A stretch of DNA of 64,000 nucleotides from Cryobacterium ruanii (GCF_004404055.1 NZ_SOHK01000015.1:248001-312000), one strand, 5' to 3'; counted from the first letter of the stretch, positions 1-9,321 are shown. Program-made: numbers and translations. Notes: generated from the sequence alone by a model not told the origin.

Positions 1-1
1 C

Positions 2-2080
2 CGGGTTTCGCTCATGTCGATGACCAACGCCTACCGGGGCCGCGGGGCCGTGCGCGACGCCGGCCTCGCCCTCGGCCTGCCCGACGCCCAGATCAACGTG
101 ATCGCCAAGCAGATGTGGCGGTTCAACGCCCGCGACTTTCGTCGCGCCCTCGAGGAGAAGCCCGAGCTCGGAGCCCTCGCCGCCGAGGTGCGCGAGTCGC
201 AGCAGCTCGACCTGCTGGTCGACCTCACCGCGCGGCTCGACCGGCTCCCCCGGCACATCTCGGTGCATCCCTGCGGCGTGATCCTCTCCGACGCGAGCCT
301 GCTCGACCGCACCCCGGTGCAGGCGAGCGGCATGGGCCTGCCTATGTCGCAGTACGACAAACACGACATGGACCCGATGGGGCTCATCAAACTCGATATT
401 CTCGGCGTGCGCATGCAGTCGGCGATGGCGCACGCCGTCGAAGAGCACCACCGGCTCACCGGCGAGAGCATCGACCTCGACCGGGTGCCGCTCGACGATG
501 CGAAAACTTTCGAGCTCATTCGCTCCACCCGCACCCTCGGCATCTTTCAGATCGAGTCCCCCGGCCAGATGGAGCTCGTCGGCAAGCTGCAGCCCGAGGT
601 GTTCAACGACCTCACGGTGGAGATCTCGCTGTTCCGCCCCGGACCGATGAAGAACAATATGCCGCTCAAGTACCTGCAGGCCAGGCACGGCGAGGTCTCC
701 CCCGACTACATCCACCCCCGGTTCGAGCCGATCCTGCGCGAGACCAACGGCGTCGTCATCTTTCACGAACAGGTCATGCGGCTGTTCGACGAACTCACCG
801 GCTGCGGCCTCGGAAAAGCTGATGTCTTTCGCCGCCACCTGGGTAAGCCAGAACAACTCCCGCAGATTGAGGAGTACCTGCGTGAGAAAGCCCTCGCTCG
901 CGGCTTCAGCGTGAAGGTCATCGACCAGATCTGGACGGTACTGGCCGGGTTCGGCAGCTTCGGCTTCGCCAAGGCGCACGGCGCCGCGTTCGCCCTGCCC
1001 ACCTACCAGTCGGCCTGGCTGAAAACCCACCATCCGGCAGCGTTCCTGGCCGGGCTGCTCACCCACGACCCGGGCATGTGGCCGAAAGACCTCATCGTCG
1101 CCGAAGCCCGGGTGCTCGGGGTGCCGGTGCTCCCCCTCGACGTACAGTCGAGCGCGCTGGACTACCGGGTGGAGGATCTCGCCGACGGGAGCCAGGGCAT
1201 CCGCTTGGCACTGCCGGAACTGGTCGGCAGCACGGAGGCGGAGCGGGCGCGTATCGCCCGGCACCAGCCGTTCAGTTCGCTGCAGGACTTTCGTGACCGG
1301 GTGAACCCCCGGCGACGCACCTTCGAGGCGCTCGCCCGGGTGGGCGCCCTCGACACGTTCATCGGCTACGACCGGGCACGGCGGCACGAACTGCTCGCGC
1401 ACATTCAGTCGCTGCGCGGCACTGCCGTGGTAATTCGTGCCGACCAGCTCGCGTTCGAGGTAGAGCTGCCGGTGCCGCGGTACTCGGGTGACCGCGCCGG
1501 CGCCATCACGTCGCTCGAACTGCGCGGCCGCACCCAGACCGATCTGGAGCTGCTCGACCTGAACCTGGCCGTTTCGACCCACCAGATGACGCGCTTTCAC
1601 GCCCTGTTCAAAGAGCTCGGAGTGACCCCGGCGAGCGAGCTCGGCAATCTGCCCGGCGGCACCGAGGTACTGCTCGCCGGGGTTCGGCGAGCCACGAACA
1701 CGCCACCGATGCGTGGTGGCCGCCGTGTGGTGTTCATCAGCCTCGACGACGGCACCGGCCCGGTCTCCAACGTCGTGTTTTTTCACGACGCGCAGGAACG
1801 GGTGGGCGGGCAGGTGTTCCAGACCAATTACATGCTCGTGCGCGGTCGCACCCGGCGTTCCGGCGCTCGCGGTGTTTCAGTGACCGGGGAGAATCTCTGG
1901 AACCTGTTCGATGTGGCCCGCCAGGTGAAGGAGCGGCATGCCGTTGAACGTGCCGCCGCGCAGGAAGCGGCCAGCGCGGCGGCCTACGCGGCTGAACTAG
2001 CCGCGCATCCGTCTGCGCAGTTGTCATCATCGGGTGCCAGTGGCACGCTGCACCAGCTCAATGCGGCGCAGAGCGCCTGA
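2..2080 (+). CDS. DnaE-type DNA polymerase III alpha subunit, 3' part (error-prone DnaE2-like paralogue)
   Basis: The reading frame is open from base 2, so the gene begins before the window; about 692 codons are seen of a family usually 1,050-1,150 residues long. The visible part holds the end of the polymerase core, the thumb and fingers (RPGPM; FGFAKAHGAAFALPTYQSAW, the conserved FG-x(3)-HA region), helix-hairpin-helix-like segments, and a C-terminal OB-fold (VLLAGVRRATNTPPM to VRGRTRR). The catalytic Asp motif is upstream, outside the window. Organisms of this group carry a replicative DnaE plus a damage-inducible DnaE2; the HDPGMWPK text after the fingers fits the second paralogue. That it is the mutagenic copy is inference: its imuA/imuB partners are not visible. 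It converges on the penicillin-binding protein gene. Confidence 0.85.
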   Translation, partial: RVSLMSMTNAYRGRGAVRDAGLALGLPDAQINVIAKQMWRFNARDFRRALEEKPELGALAAEVRESQQLDLLVDLTARLDRLPRHISVHPCGVILSDASLLDRTPVQASGMGLPMSQYDKHDMDPMGLIKLDILGVRMQSAMAHAVEEHHRLTGESIDLDRVPLDDAKTFELIRSTRTLGIFQIESPGQMELVGKLQPEVFNDLTVEISLFRPGPMKNNMPLKYLQARHGEVSPDYIHPRFEPILRETNGVVIFHEQVMRLFDELTGCGLGKADVFRRHLGKPEQLPQIEEYLREKALARGFSVKVIDQIWTVLAGFGSFGFAKAHGAAFALPTYQSAWLKTHHPAAFLAGLLTHDPGMWPKDLIVAEARVLGVPVLPLDVQSSALDYRVEDLADGSQGIRLALPELVGSTEAERARIARHQPFSSLQDFRDRVNPRRRTFEALARVGALDTFIGYDRARRHELLAHIQSLRGTAVVIRADQLAFEVELPVPRYSGDRAGAITSLELRGRTQTDLELLDLNLAVSTHQMTRFHALFKELGVTPASELGNLPGGTEVLLAGVRRATNTPPMRGGRRVVFISLDDGTGPVSNVVFFHDAQERVGGQVFQTNYMLVRGRTRRSGARGVSVTGENLWNLFDVARQVKERHAVERAAAQEAASAAAYAAELAAHPSAQLSSSGASGTLHQLNAAQSA

Positions 2081-2094
2081 GACAGCTACCGGCC

Positions 2095-2169
2095 CGTGCT
2101 GTTGGCCCGCTGTTGTTGGCCCGCTGTTGGCCGGCTGTTGGCCCGCTGTTGGCCCGACGCTATTGGCCC
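2095..2169. repeat. Short tandem repeat, 11-bp unit, between convergent gene ends
   Basis: About six imperfect copies of the unit cgctgttggcc lie just after the polymerase stop and run into the last codons of the opposing penicillin-binding protein gene. No stem-loop with a T-run is obvious, so I call it a simple repeat, not a terminator. Confidence 0.7.
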
Positions 2170-4448
2170 GGCGGGGCAGGAACCGCGTCGGGCGGGGTAG
2201 GCGCGGCCGGCGGGGCAGGAACCGCGTCGGGCGGGGCAGGCGCGGCTGGTGGAGCTGGCGGGGCCACAACCACGGGCGGCGGAATGTACTTGGGGGCTAG
2301 TTCCTCGAAGGCGTCACCACCGTACTTGGCGTTGACGACCGACATCACGACCGGCCACATGCGGTGCCGGGCCGTCGCGATCTGGTCCCGCCCAAAGAAC
2401 TGACGCCGCTGGCTGAGGGTGCCGGTCAGGCTCACCACGGCAACCACCGTGGCCACCTTCGTGCTCGCGCCGCTCATCCAGGTGTCTTTGGCGCCATCCG
2501 TCGTTCCTGTCTTGCCGATCATCGGGACCGACGGTCTCGTGTTCGCGTTCGATTGCTGTCCAGTACCCCCGGTCATGACCCGCCGCATGGCGTAGGCCAT
2601 GCCCGCGGCAACGGTGGAATCGACCGACTGCGAGCAGACCGACGGTGGCACCGGAATCTCGACACCGCCCGGGCCGACGATGCGGTCGATTGCAATCGGC
2701 GAACAGGTCACCCCCTTGTTGGCGATGCCCGCAAACGCCACCGCCATGGTGAGCGGTGCGATCTCATTGGTGCCGATAACGGATGCCGCGGACTGCGAGA
2801 GCGGGTTGCCGTCGGCCCGGTGCACCCCGAATGCCTCAGCCGTCTTGCGAATGCCGCACAGGTCGAGCCGCTTGGCCATTCCGATGAAGCCGGTATTGAT
2901 CGAGCCGACCGTGGCCTGCAGCGCACTGTAATTGGCGCCGGATTCGTTTGCATCGTTGCGCGGGTCAAAGCCCTCCTTGTTGTAGTTCTGGGGCCCGAGG
3001 CAGCTGTCCTGAAAGATGCCCCAGTTCGCTTTGCGCCTCGAGTCGACCCGCTCGTTGAGGGAATGGCCCTCCTTGAGCCACTCGGCCAGGGTGAAGACCT
3101 TATAGGTCGACCCGGGTTGAAACCCGCTCGACCCGCCCTCGGCGTAGTCGGTGGCGTAATTGATGCCGGTGTAGTTGGCTCCGGTCGCCTGCACGGCCGG
3201 ATCCTGGCTGTAGTCCTTGTTCTGGGTCATGGCGAGCACCCGGCCGGTGCCGACCTGCACGCTCGTGATGACCGCGCCCACGTCACCGCCGGCGTAGACC
3301 TTGGGAACCTGCTGGTTCATGGTCGTCACGGCCGCGTTCTGCACGTCGAGGTCGAGAGTCGTGTACACGTCGTAGCCGCCACGCCGAAAGTTGAGCATGC
3401 GGGTGGCGGCATCTGCTCCGAACGTGGGATCGGTCTGCAGAATCTTGGTCACGTAATCGCAGAAGAACGCGTTGGCCACCGCCGTCTGGCAGCCCGTGCT
3501 CGGCTCGGTGATGACGGGTTCGACCGGAGCCACGACCGCGGCGTCGTAGTCGGCCTGGGTGATCTTCTGGTATCGCAGCATCTCGCGCAGAATGTAGTCG
3601 CGGCGCTGCCTGTTGGCGGCGTAGCCGTTGGCGGCCCCGTTGGTCTCGCTCGCGGGCTTGTCGAGCTGAAACTTGACCGGGTTGTTCACGATCGCAACGA
3701 GACTCGCGGCCTGGGTCAGGGTCACATTGGCGGCCGTGGTGTTGAAATAGTAGTTGGCGGCGGCCTCGATGCCGTAGACCGTGCCGCCGAAGCCGGTGAT
3801 ATTGAAGTACTGCTGCAGGATGTCGTGCTTGCTGTACTTCTTCTCGACCCCGATGGCCAGCCGCATTTCTCTGAGTTTGCGGTCGGGTGTGGTCTTGGTC
3901 GCCGTTGTGTAGCAGGCATCATGCGCACGTTCATCGGTGAGCAGCTCGCATTTTTGCACGAGCACGTTCTTCACGTATTGCTGCGTGATGGAAGATCCGC
4001 CCTGGGTGTCGCCCCCGGCTACCGTCGTGGCCGTGGCCCGCAGAGTACCCTGCAGATCAACCCCGCCATGCGCGTAGAACCGGGGGTCTTCTCCCGACAC
4101 CGCGGCATCCTTCGCGAACTGGCTGATCGCGTCCCAGCCGACCTCGATGCGGTTTTGATCGTAGAACGAGGCGAGAAGTTCGACGGTTCCGTCGCTGCGG
4201 GTGGCGAAGATGTCGCTTTTCTGGGAGAGCGGCTCGATGTTCACGTAGCCCGGCAGGTTCTCGAACACCGAGATGGTGTTGGTGGCCGCGAGCCCCGATA
4301 GAGCTACGACCGGGGTCACCGACACGGTCACCAGCACGCCGGCCGCTACGCTCATCGCGACGAAACCGAGGAGCCCGCCGACAGCTCCGTGAAATGTCCG
4401 ACGCCATGACCGGGCCGCGCCGGTTGGAACCTCGGTCACCTGCACCAT
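2160..4448 (-). CDS. Class A penicillin-binding protein (bifunctional transglycosylase/transpeptidase)
   Basis: Builds and cross-links peptidoglycan outside the membrane. The 762-aa product has a short cytoplasmic N-terminus and one membrane anchor (about residues 22-50). A GT51 glycosyltransferase domain follows, with catalytic Glu120 in EDPRFYAHGGVD and GGSSITQQYVKN near 150. The transpeptidase domain has active Ser447 in STYK (447-450), SIN (516-518) and KTGTT (646-650), so all three penicillin-binding motifs are intact. The last 35 residues are a Pro/Ala repeat (PAPPDAVPAPP) encoded by a near-tandem DNA repeat at 2160-2270; such tails are common in actinobacterial PBPs and vary in length. 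The ATG at 4448 was chosen because it precedes a normal cytoplasmic tail and anchor. The next gene upstream is only a pseudogene, so it is monocistronic. Confidence 0.93.
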   Translation of the reverse strand: MVQVTEVPTGAARSWRRTFHGAVGGLLGFVAMSVAAGVLVTVSVTPVVALSGLAATNTISVFENLPGYVNIEPLSQKSDIFATRSDGTVELLASFYDQNRIEVGWDAISQFAKDAAVSGEDPRFYAHGGVDLQGTLRATATTVAGGDTQGGSSITQQYVKNVLVQKCELLTDERAHDACYTTATKTTPDRKLREMRLAIGVEKKYSKHDILQQYFNITGFGGTVYGIEAAANYYFNTTAANVTLTQAASLVAIVNNPVKFQLDKPASETNGAANGYAANRQRRDYILREMLRYQKITQADYDAAVVAPVEPVITEPSTGCQTAVANAFFCDYVTKILQTDPTFGADAATRMLNFRRGGYDVYTTLDLDVQNAAVTTMNQQVPKVYAGGDVGAVITSVQVGTGRVLAMTQNKDYSQDPAVQATGANYTGINYATDYAEGGSSGFQPGSTYKVFTLAEWLKEGHSLNERVDSRRKANWGIFQDSCLGPQNYNKEGFDPRNDANESGANYSALQATVGSINTGFIGMAKRLDLCGIRKTAEAFGVHRADGNPLSQSAASVIGTNEIAPLTMAVAFAGIANKGVTCSPIAIDRIVGPGGVEIPVPPSVCSQSVDSTVAAGMAYAMRRVMTGGTGQQSNANTRPSVPMIGKTGTTDGAKDTWMSGASTKVATVVAVVSLTGTLSQRRQFFGRDQIATARHRMWPVVMSVVNAKYGGDAFEELAPKYIPPPVVVAPPAPPAAPAPPDAVPAPPAAPTPPDAVPAPPGQ

Positions 4449-4622
4449 GTTTACCCCCAGCTAAGTCCATCCGGTGCGAGAGCCCACGCCTGCACATCGC
4501 TCCGCGATTAAATGTCATGTTAGTCAGATGCGGGCGCTCATGGGTCGGCCGAGCGATCTAAGAATGTATCGGCTTGATACCGGTTCCCCAGCAGTATCCG
4601 GTGAAGGTGCTGGAGGTGGTGA

Positions 4623-4826
4623 ATGCGAACGTTCGGCATTGAAGAGGGATTCATCTTCCTCAAGCCGGCGACACTGCAGCCGGCGAAGGTCGCCGACTAG
4701 GTGCATGCCGCGCTTCGCGGCCGCTCCCCGGTATCGCGGTTCGTCAGCCACGAGTTTCTAGCGTCGCAGATCGAGCGGTCCACGCCGGTCTTTAATCGTT
4801 CCGTGCCAGACCGGCACATTGATTGA
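4623..4826 (+). pseudogene. Carboxylate-amine ligase (GCS2 / YbdK-EgtA family), N-terminal remnant
   Basis: A GGAGG ribosome binding site precedes an ATG at 4623. The frame reads MRTFGIEEGFIFLKPATLQP, closely like the start of the glutamate-cysteine-ligase-like carboxylate-amine ligases (usually MRTFGIEEEFLLVDP). A TAG stops it at 4698-4700, but the same frame continues with FLASQIERSTPVF, matching the family's conserved ASQVE-type motif about 50 residues in, and ends at TGA 4824-4826. Only about 65 of some 370 codons remain and the gap between the two motifs is shorter than normal. I read it as a decayed gene. The family assignment is from motif memory and was not searched. Confidence 0.65.
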
Positions 4827-5201
4827 CATGGTGCAGCGACACCCGCAGTTCGTGCCGAGCATCGCCGCGCCCGCAGCGGCTTGCGCGGGGTGCTCCGCCG
4901 CGACCTTTGTGCGAGTCACCGACCTGCAGAATTTTCCTCGACCAAAACCAGCCACGTCTGCACCGCGAACGGCAGCTACTTCGTGGTGCACACGGTCGAT
5001 TACCACGCCGACAACAGCTTCAGCGATCAGGGCTGACGCCCGGTCGAAGGCGTTGTCACCGTGTTGTCGGCCCCGTCCACGGTCGTCGCTGCGCGAGAAT
5101 CGACGGTGCTCGTGGCCGAAGGCTGCAACGTCAACCCCCGCGGCTGCGGTTGCTGTCGCCGCCGATGAAGCAACCGAAGACGTTGCTGACGGTGTTGCCG
5201 A
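4827..5201. other. Gap without a convincing gene
   Basis: No complete gene is seen in these 375 bases. One forward-frame stretch ending at a stop near 5036 reads like real protein (VCTANGSYFVVHTVDYHADN) but has no start or upstream continuation, so it may be another decayed fragment; I cannot name its family. The rest lies behind the 3' end of the SPFH gene. Confidence 0.4.
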
Positions 5202-6677
5202 TTAAGATGCCGAAGGAGTGGAGGAGCGCGTGGCTTCTGACCGCGCCGCAGAAACCGATGTCGGCGTCGAGGCCGCAGCGGCGGGCGAAGCGGGTACGCC
5301 GGCCTGCGCGGGCGCGGCGTTCCGCAGCGCGGCTCCCGCCGTGCCGCCAAGCAGCCCGCCCAGCAGGTCCTTGATGCCGATTCCCATAGTGGAGCCGAGC
5401 ACGGCGTCGACCTCGCTGAAACCCGACGCGACGTTCTTGGAGAGTTGGCTTGCGCCATCCGTTGAAATGACGGTGAGGTGGTCGATGTTACCCATGGGAG
5501 CCGCGAGCTCGTGCGCGATCTGCGGCAGCATCTCGACCAGGCGCAGCTGAATGAGTGCTTCGGATTGCTGGGCGACGGCCTCGGCTGACAGACGCGTGGC
5601 CGTGGCCTCGGCGGTACCGCGGGCGAGGATGGCGTCGGCGTCGGCCTGGCCCTCGGCGCGGGTGGCCTCGGCGTTGGCAACACGACTGTCGCGATCGGCA
5701 GTGGCCTTGGCAACGGATGCCTCGGCGGCGGCGATCGCGGTCACCCGGATGCGATAGGCGTCGGCGTCGGCAATGGCGTTGACCTCGGATTCGAGCTCGG
5801 CCTTGCGCAGGCTGGCTCGGCGCTGGGCCGTGAGTTCCTGCTCCTGCACGATGGCCTGCTGCGCCTTCGCCTCGGCGAGGGGCTTCGACGCGGCGGCCTC
5901 GGCGGAGGCTTTGTCGGTGTCGAGCTGCAGCGCAGCCTTACGCAGGGCGAGCGTGTTCTGCGCTTCGGCGATGGCCTGTTCGGCGGTGATCAGGGCTTCC
6001 TGCGACTCGCGGTTCGCGACGTGCTCGGCCACCTCGGCCTGGCGACGAACCTTGGCCTGCTCGGCACGACCGATGTCGCGGATGTAGTCGTTCTCGTCGG
6101 TGATGCCCTTAATCTCGAACGAGTCGACGTCGAGGCCCTGGTTGGCGAGCGACTCGCGGGCAGTGGCGAGCACCGAGCTGCCGAGCTCGTCACGCTTCTG
6201 GATGACGGTCATGACGTCGGTCGCGCCGATGGAGGAACGCAGCGAACCGCTCAGCACCTCCTGGGCGAACCCGTCGATGTTCTTGTCCTGCCCGAGGAAC
6301 CGCTGGGCGGCGGCGCGAATCGACTGCGGGGAGTCCCCAACCTTGACGATGGCCACGGCGTCGACGGAAAGCGTGATGCCATTGCGGTCCTGCGCGACGG
6401 CCGTGATCTCGATCGCCCGGCTGCGCAGGCTGATCTTGAACGCCTTCTGGAAGAACGGAGTGATGAACACGCCCTGCCCGTGCACGACGCGCTGGCCGGA
6501 CTCTTCGAGGGTGGCACCGTCGACGATGGTTTTGCGGCTTTTCTTGCCGGTGATGATGAGGGCCTCGTCGGGCCCGGCGTTCTTATAGATGGTCTTGGCG
6601 TAAATCAGGCCGATGAGCAGAACGACAATGATCGTGAAAATGATCCCGGGGATCGGGCTGAACAGAAGATCGAGCAT
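5202..6677 (-). CDS. SPFH/Band 7 (flotillin-like) membrane scaffold protein
   Basis: A 491-aa protein with one N-terminal membrane segment (about residues 8-27), an SPFH domain (about 30-220, starting AGPDEALIITGKK), then a long Ala/Glu-rich coiled coil (about 225-370) and a low-complexity Ala/Pro/Ser tail. This is the flotillin/YuaG architecture: membrane-attached scaffolds that organise membrane microdomains. The ATG at 6677 has a GAAGGA box 7 nt upstream. It lies 223 bp behind the caspase-hydrolase gene on the same strand, so co-transcription is possible but not shown. Conserved SPFH and coiled-coil order makes the family assignment firm; the specific role is unknown. Confidence 0.88.
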   Translation of the reverse strand: MLDLLFSPIPGIIFTIIVVLLIGLIYAKTIYKNAGPDEALIITGKKSRKTIVDGATLEESGQRVVHGQGVFITPFFQKAFKISLRSRAIEITAVAQDRNGITLSVDAVAIVKVGDSPQSIRAAAQRFLGQDKNIDGFAQEVLSGSLRSSIGATDVMTVIQKRDELGSSVLATARESLANQGLDVDSFEIKGITDENDYIRDIGRAEQAKVRRQAEVAEHVANRESQEALITAEQAIAEAQNTLALRKAALQLDTDKASAEAAASKPLAEAKAQQAIVQEQELTAQRRASLRKAELESEVNAIADADAYRIRVTAIAAAEASVAKATADRDSRVANAEATRAEGQADADAILARGTAEATATRLSAEAVAQQSEALIQLRLVEMLPQIAHELAAPMGNIDHLTVISTDGASQLSKNVASGFSEVDAVLGSTMGIGIKDLLGGLLGGTAGAALRNAAPAQAGVPASPAAAASTPTSVSAARSEATRSSTPSAS

Positions 6678-6900
6678 GGGGTCCTTCCGAGGCGCACGGG
6701 CGCGTACATCGTTTCCGCGATTCGGTCGCCTGACCGCGGCGCGGAGCTGTGCCTCCAGTCTCGCAGTCCACGACGCAGGATGCTAAAGATGTCGACAATC
6801 AGAGCGTAGGGTCGTGACTGTCGTTCGCCCCAGATCGGCCGGTTCGCGCCCGGTGGCCACAACCCCGCGCACCGGCGCAGCCCCCGCGGAGCTTGACGAG

Positions 6901-9180
6901 CTACCCGTCAATGAAGTCGGCGGCCGCGCGCAGGAATGCGGCGCTCGCGAGAGCGCGAGCGGCGGCATCCGCTTCACGAGAACCAGCACCACCGCCGCTC
7001 CCATGGCTGCCCGGGGCCAGCGGGCCGACACCACCCGCCGCACCAGATTGACCGCCACCGGCCGCCGCCGCATCGAGCAGGGCCGTGATCGCATCGGGAA
7101 TGGCTCCTGCCGCAGCAGAGACCGCCCCCAGCGCATTCTCAGCCGGCGTACCACCCTCGGCACCACCAGCACCAGCACCAGCCAGCGGCGCCAGGAAGAT
7201 GCGCGACTTCGCCGCCCGCGGACCGTTGAAGGCCGGGTTCTGCCGCGGCTGGCTCGAGAACACTTCTCGTACCCTGGCCAGGAATTCACCGTTGGTCAGC
7301 CGGTTCGCGCTGGGCACCACGAGCGGGCTTGCCGCCACGGTGAAGTCGCCATGCCCGCCCGTCTCGTAGGCGACCTCGGTGGGCTTGCACGCGCTGAACA
7401 GCACTTCCCGCGCCAGTGCCCGCTTGCCTGCCCGGGCGGGCGTGCCGCGTTTGACCCGATAATTTCTGCTCGTGGCCTCGTCGGGAATGATGAATCGCGC
7501 CCGACGACCATGGGGAGCGGATGCCGCACTAAGTTCGGCAACCTCGGCCGGCTGCAGCTGCAACCGGCGTTGGCCATCGCCGGAGTGGCAGGAATCGAAG
7601 AAAGCCGTGAGGCTGACACCATCGGGCAGCTGATCGAAGATCTCACCCAGGTCGTCGTCGATGATCAAGTTACCCTCGCGAAAGTCGATCGGGCAGAGCG
7701 CTTCGTCGTACTTCTTCTCCGCGTTGCCGGCCTCGGCTTCGTCGCCGTCGAGGTCGTCGACGTAGGTGCCATGGCCGGCGTACTGAAAGGCCAGCACATC
7801 GCCGGCGACGCTGCTCGCGACCAGGTCGAGCAGCCCGAGCAGAATGTTCTGCCGGGTCGCCTCCGCGTCGAGCAGGGTGCGCACCGCGAACCCTGCGGCG
7901 GCGAACTGTGCGGCCCAAGCCTCGGCATCCGCTACGCAGCCGTAAAGAGCATCGCCGCCGGGGTAGGCATTGATACCCACACAGAGTGCGTGGTGGGTGC
8001 CGGCTTGCCGGGGTGCTGAAGGCCCGGGAGCCGGCCACATTTCGTCGCTGAGGTCGCGGGTGACCGGGAACGATCGGATGCGCGAGCTACCGGTGACCCG
8101 GCGCGCGACGCTGTCCATCGTGGGAATGTCGCCGTCGAAACCGCCATGACTGGTCGACGTGCTGCGATTCGTCAACGGGCCCGTTGTCGTTTTCGACCAG
8201 ACGATGTCAGCGGCCCCGCCGTTGCCGGGTGACCCGCTTGCGCCGGACAGGCCGAACAGCCGGGCGAGCACCGGGTCGGCGCGCAGGCACTCCTCCAGGC
8301 CGAGAATGGGCGAGAACTCCTCGGGCTCGAGCGAGGCCCGTACGAGGTAGAGCAGGGATTTTCCGTAGGCGCCGAGGCAGGTATCGTCGCGTTCGAGCTT
8401 TTCGGTCATGGTGAACAGGGCGAGCGATTGCACCCCGTCGCCGATTAGGGGCACGATCTGCTGCTCGAAGACGTCGGTGCGCACGGCGGGCGCGAGCAGG
8501 CTGAGCGTCTCTACGGCCGGCAACCCCGCCTTCAACGCAACAGGAATGAAGAAGGAGTGGAAGATCGACCCGGCGCTGTGCCCGACCGCGTGCACGCTGA
8601 TCGTGCCGCCGTGCGCCGTGCAGTACGCGCCGAGCGCCTCGGCCACGTAGCGGGCGCCGCCGTCGCCGGCCGATGCCGCCTCGGCCGAACGCTTCATCTG
8701 GCCCCAGATGTCCTGGCCTTGACCGAATCGAGCGGCCAGTTCGAGCACCCGGTCTTTCGCTTCGTCGAGCCAGCCTCGGCGGCCCTGTGCCCAGTCGCCG
8801 ACCGCGCTCGTGATGGCCCCGGCGAGACTGGTCTCCCACACGAAGTGAATCGGGTACACGCCGTTGGACTTCCACCAGTCCACCTGGACCTGGGCGATGC
8901 GCAGCCCGGATTGCTCGTCGACGAGCCCGCCGTGGGCGTAGAAGACCACTGGAACAACACCCCCATGCTCGGCTACGAAGGCGGGAAGGTGTGTAGCGAA
9001 AATGGCGTCGACATCCTTTTTCGACGTCGCGAACGCCCCGGACGACGAGAATTTGCCGCCGCTGAGGTTGATCACGTACGGCCGCAGCTTGTCGAGCTCA
9101 CTCTTCGGTAGTGGCGGCTGCCGTCTCGTAGCCACCGGGTGAGCGGGGCCGGTCGACTGGGCGGGGCTCGATTCGGACAT
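6901..9180 (-). CDS. Alpha/beta-hydrolase fused to caspase-like (C14) peptidase
   Basis: A 759-aa, apparently cytoplasmic protein with two enzyme modules. The first half (about 70-300) looks like an alpha/beta hydrolase: VVFYAHGG near 78-84 resembles an oxyanion strand and VGHSAGS (199-205, Ser202) is a nucleophile elbow. The second half (about 395-650) is a caspase-like peptidase beginning HALCVGINAYPG, with the His of YAGHGTY at 470 and the Cys of DSCHSGDG at 531, both catalytic residues present. The C-terminal ~110 residues are Gly/Ala rich. I chose the ATG at 9180, which has AAAGGAACGG just upstream, over a longer form starting at 9249. It is divergent from a metallopeptidase gene across a promoter region with SARP-like repeats. 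Caspase-like bacterial proteins often act in programmed death or defence; the substrate here is unknown. Confidence 0.85.
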   Translation of the reverse strand: MSESSPAQSTGPAHPVATRRQPPLPKSELDKLRPYVINLSGGKFSSSGAFATSKKDVDAIFATHLPAFVAEHGGVVPVVFYAHGGLVDEQSGLRIAQVQVDWWKSNGVYPIHFVWETSLAGAITSAVGDWAQGRRGWLDEAKDRVLELAARFGQGQDIWGQMKRSAEAASAGDGGARYVAEALGAYCTAHGGTISVHAVGHSAGSIFHSFFIPVALKAGLPAVETLSLLAPAVRTDVFEQQIVPLIGDGVQSLALFTMTEKLERDDTCLGAYGKSLLYLVRASLEPEEFSPILGLEECLRADPVLARLFGLSGASGSPGNGGAADIVWSKTTTGPLTNRSTSTSHGGFDGDIPTMDSVARRVTGSSRIRSFPVTRDLSDEMWPAPGPSAPRQAGTHHALCVGINAYPGGDALYGCVADAEAWAAQFAAAGFAVRTLLDAEATRQNILLGLLDLVASSVAGDVLAFQYAGHGTYVDDLDGDEAEAGNAEKKYDEALCPIDFREGNLIIDDDLGEIFDQLPDGVSLTAFFDSCHSGDGQRRLQLQPAEVAELSAASAPHGRRARFIIPDEATSRNYRVKRGTPARAGKRALAREVLFSACKPTEVAYETGGHGDFTVAASPLVVPSANRLTNGEFLARVREVFSSQPRQNPAFNGPRAAKSRIFLAPLAGAGAGGAEGGTPAENALGAVSAAAGAIPDAITALLDAAAAGGGQSGAAGGVGPLAPGSHGSGGGAGSREADAAARALASAAFLRAAADFIDG

Positions 9181-9235
9181 GGCACCGTTCCTTTCATGGT
9201 CCAACACGTGCGCCGCCGCAAAGATCGGCCCTGCG

Positions 9236-9241
9236 ATTATG
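9236..9241 (-). promoter_or_regulatory. Candidate -10 box (CATAAT) of the caspase-hydrolase gene
   Basis: On the minus strand CATAAT lies about 55 nt upstream of the chosen ATG at 9180, and 11 nt beyond the nearest of three regularly spaced heptamers. No good -35 box is seen, which is usual for SARP-activated promoters. Confidence 0.45.
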
Positions 9242-9252
9242 GCGCTCAAGCG

Positions 9253-9281
9253 TTACTGCGGCGTTACTGCACGCGTACTGC
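9253..9281. promoter_or_regulatory. Three direct heptamers at 11-bp spacing: candidate SARP operator
   Basis: Read on the minus strand the repeats are GCAGTAC (9281-9275), GCAGTAA (9270-9264) and GCAGTAA (9259-9253): start-to-start distances of exactly 11 bp with 4-bp spacers. SARP regulators of the OmpR/AfsR type are known to bind heptameric direct repeats on one helix face just upstream of a -10 box. A SARP-type gene lies 3 kb away at 12362, so it is the natural candidate; binding is inferred. Confidence 0.55.
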
Positions 9282-9292
9282 ACCTCGTCGCC

Positions 9293-9321
9293 TTGACAGA
9301 CCCGGTCTTCGGTTACATAGT
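9293..9321 (+). promoter_or_regulatory. Promoter of the metallopeptidase gene
   Basis: Consensus -35 TTGACA (9293-9298), a 17-bp spacer, and -10 CATAGT (9316-9321). Transcription would start near 9328, about 25 nt before the ATG at 9352. Confidence 0.6.

Noticed and set aside
2364-4301. 645-codon open frame opposite the penicillin-binding protein gene
   Set aside because: Antisense shadow caused by high GC; the opposite strand has full motifs, this frame has none.
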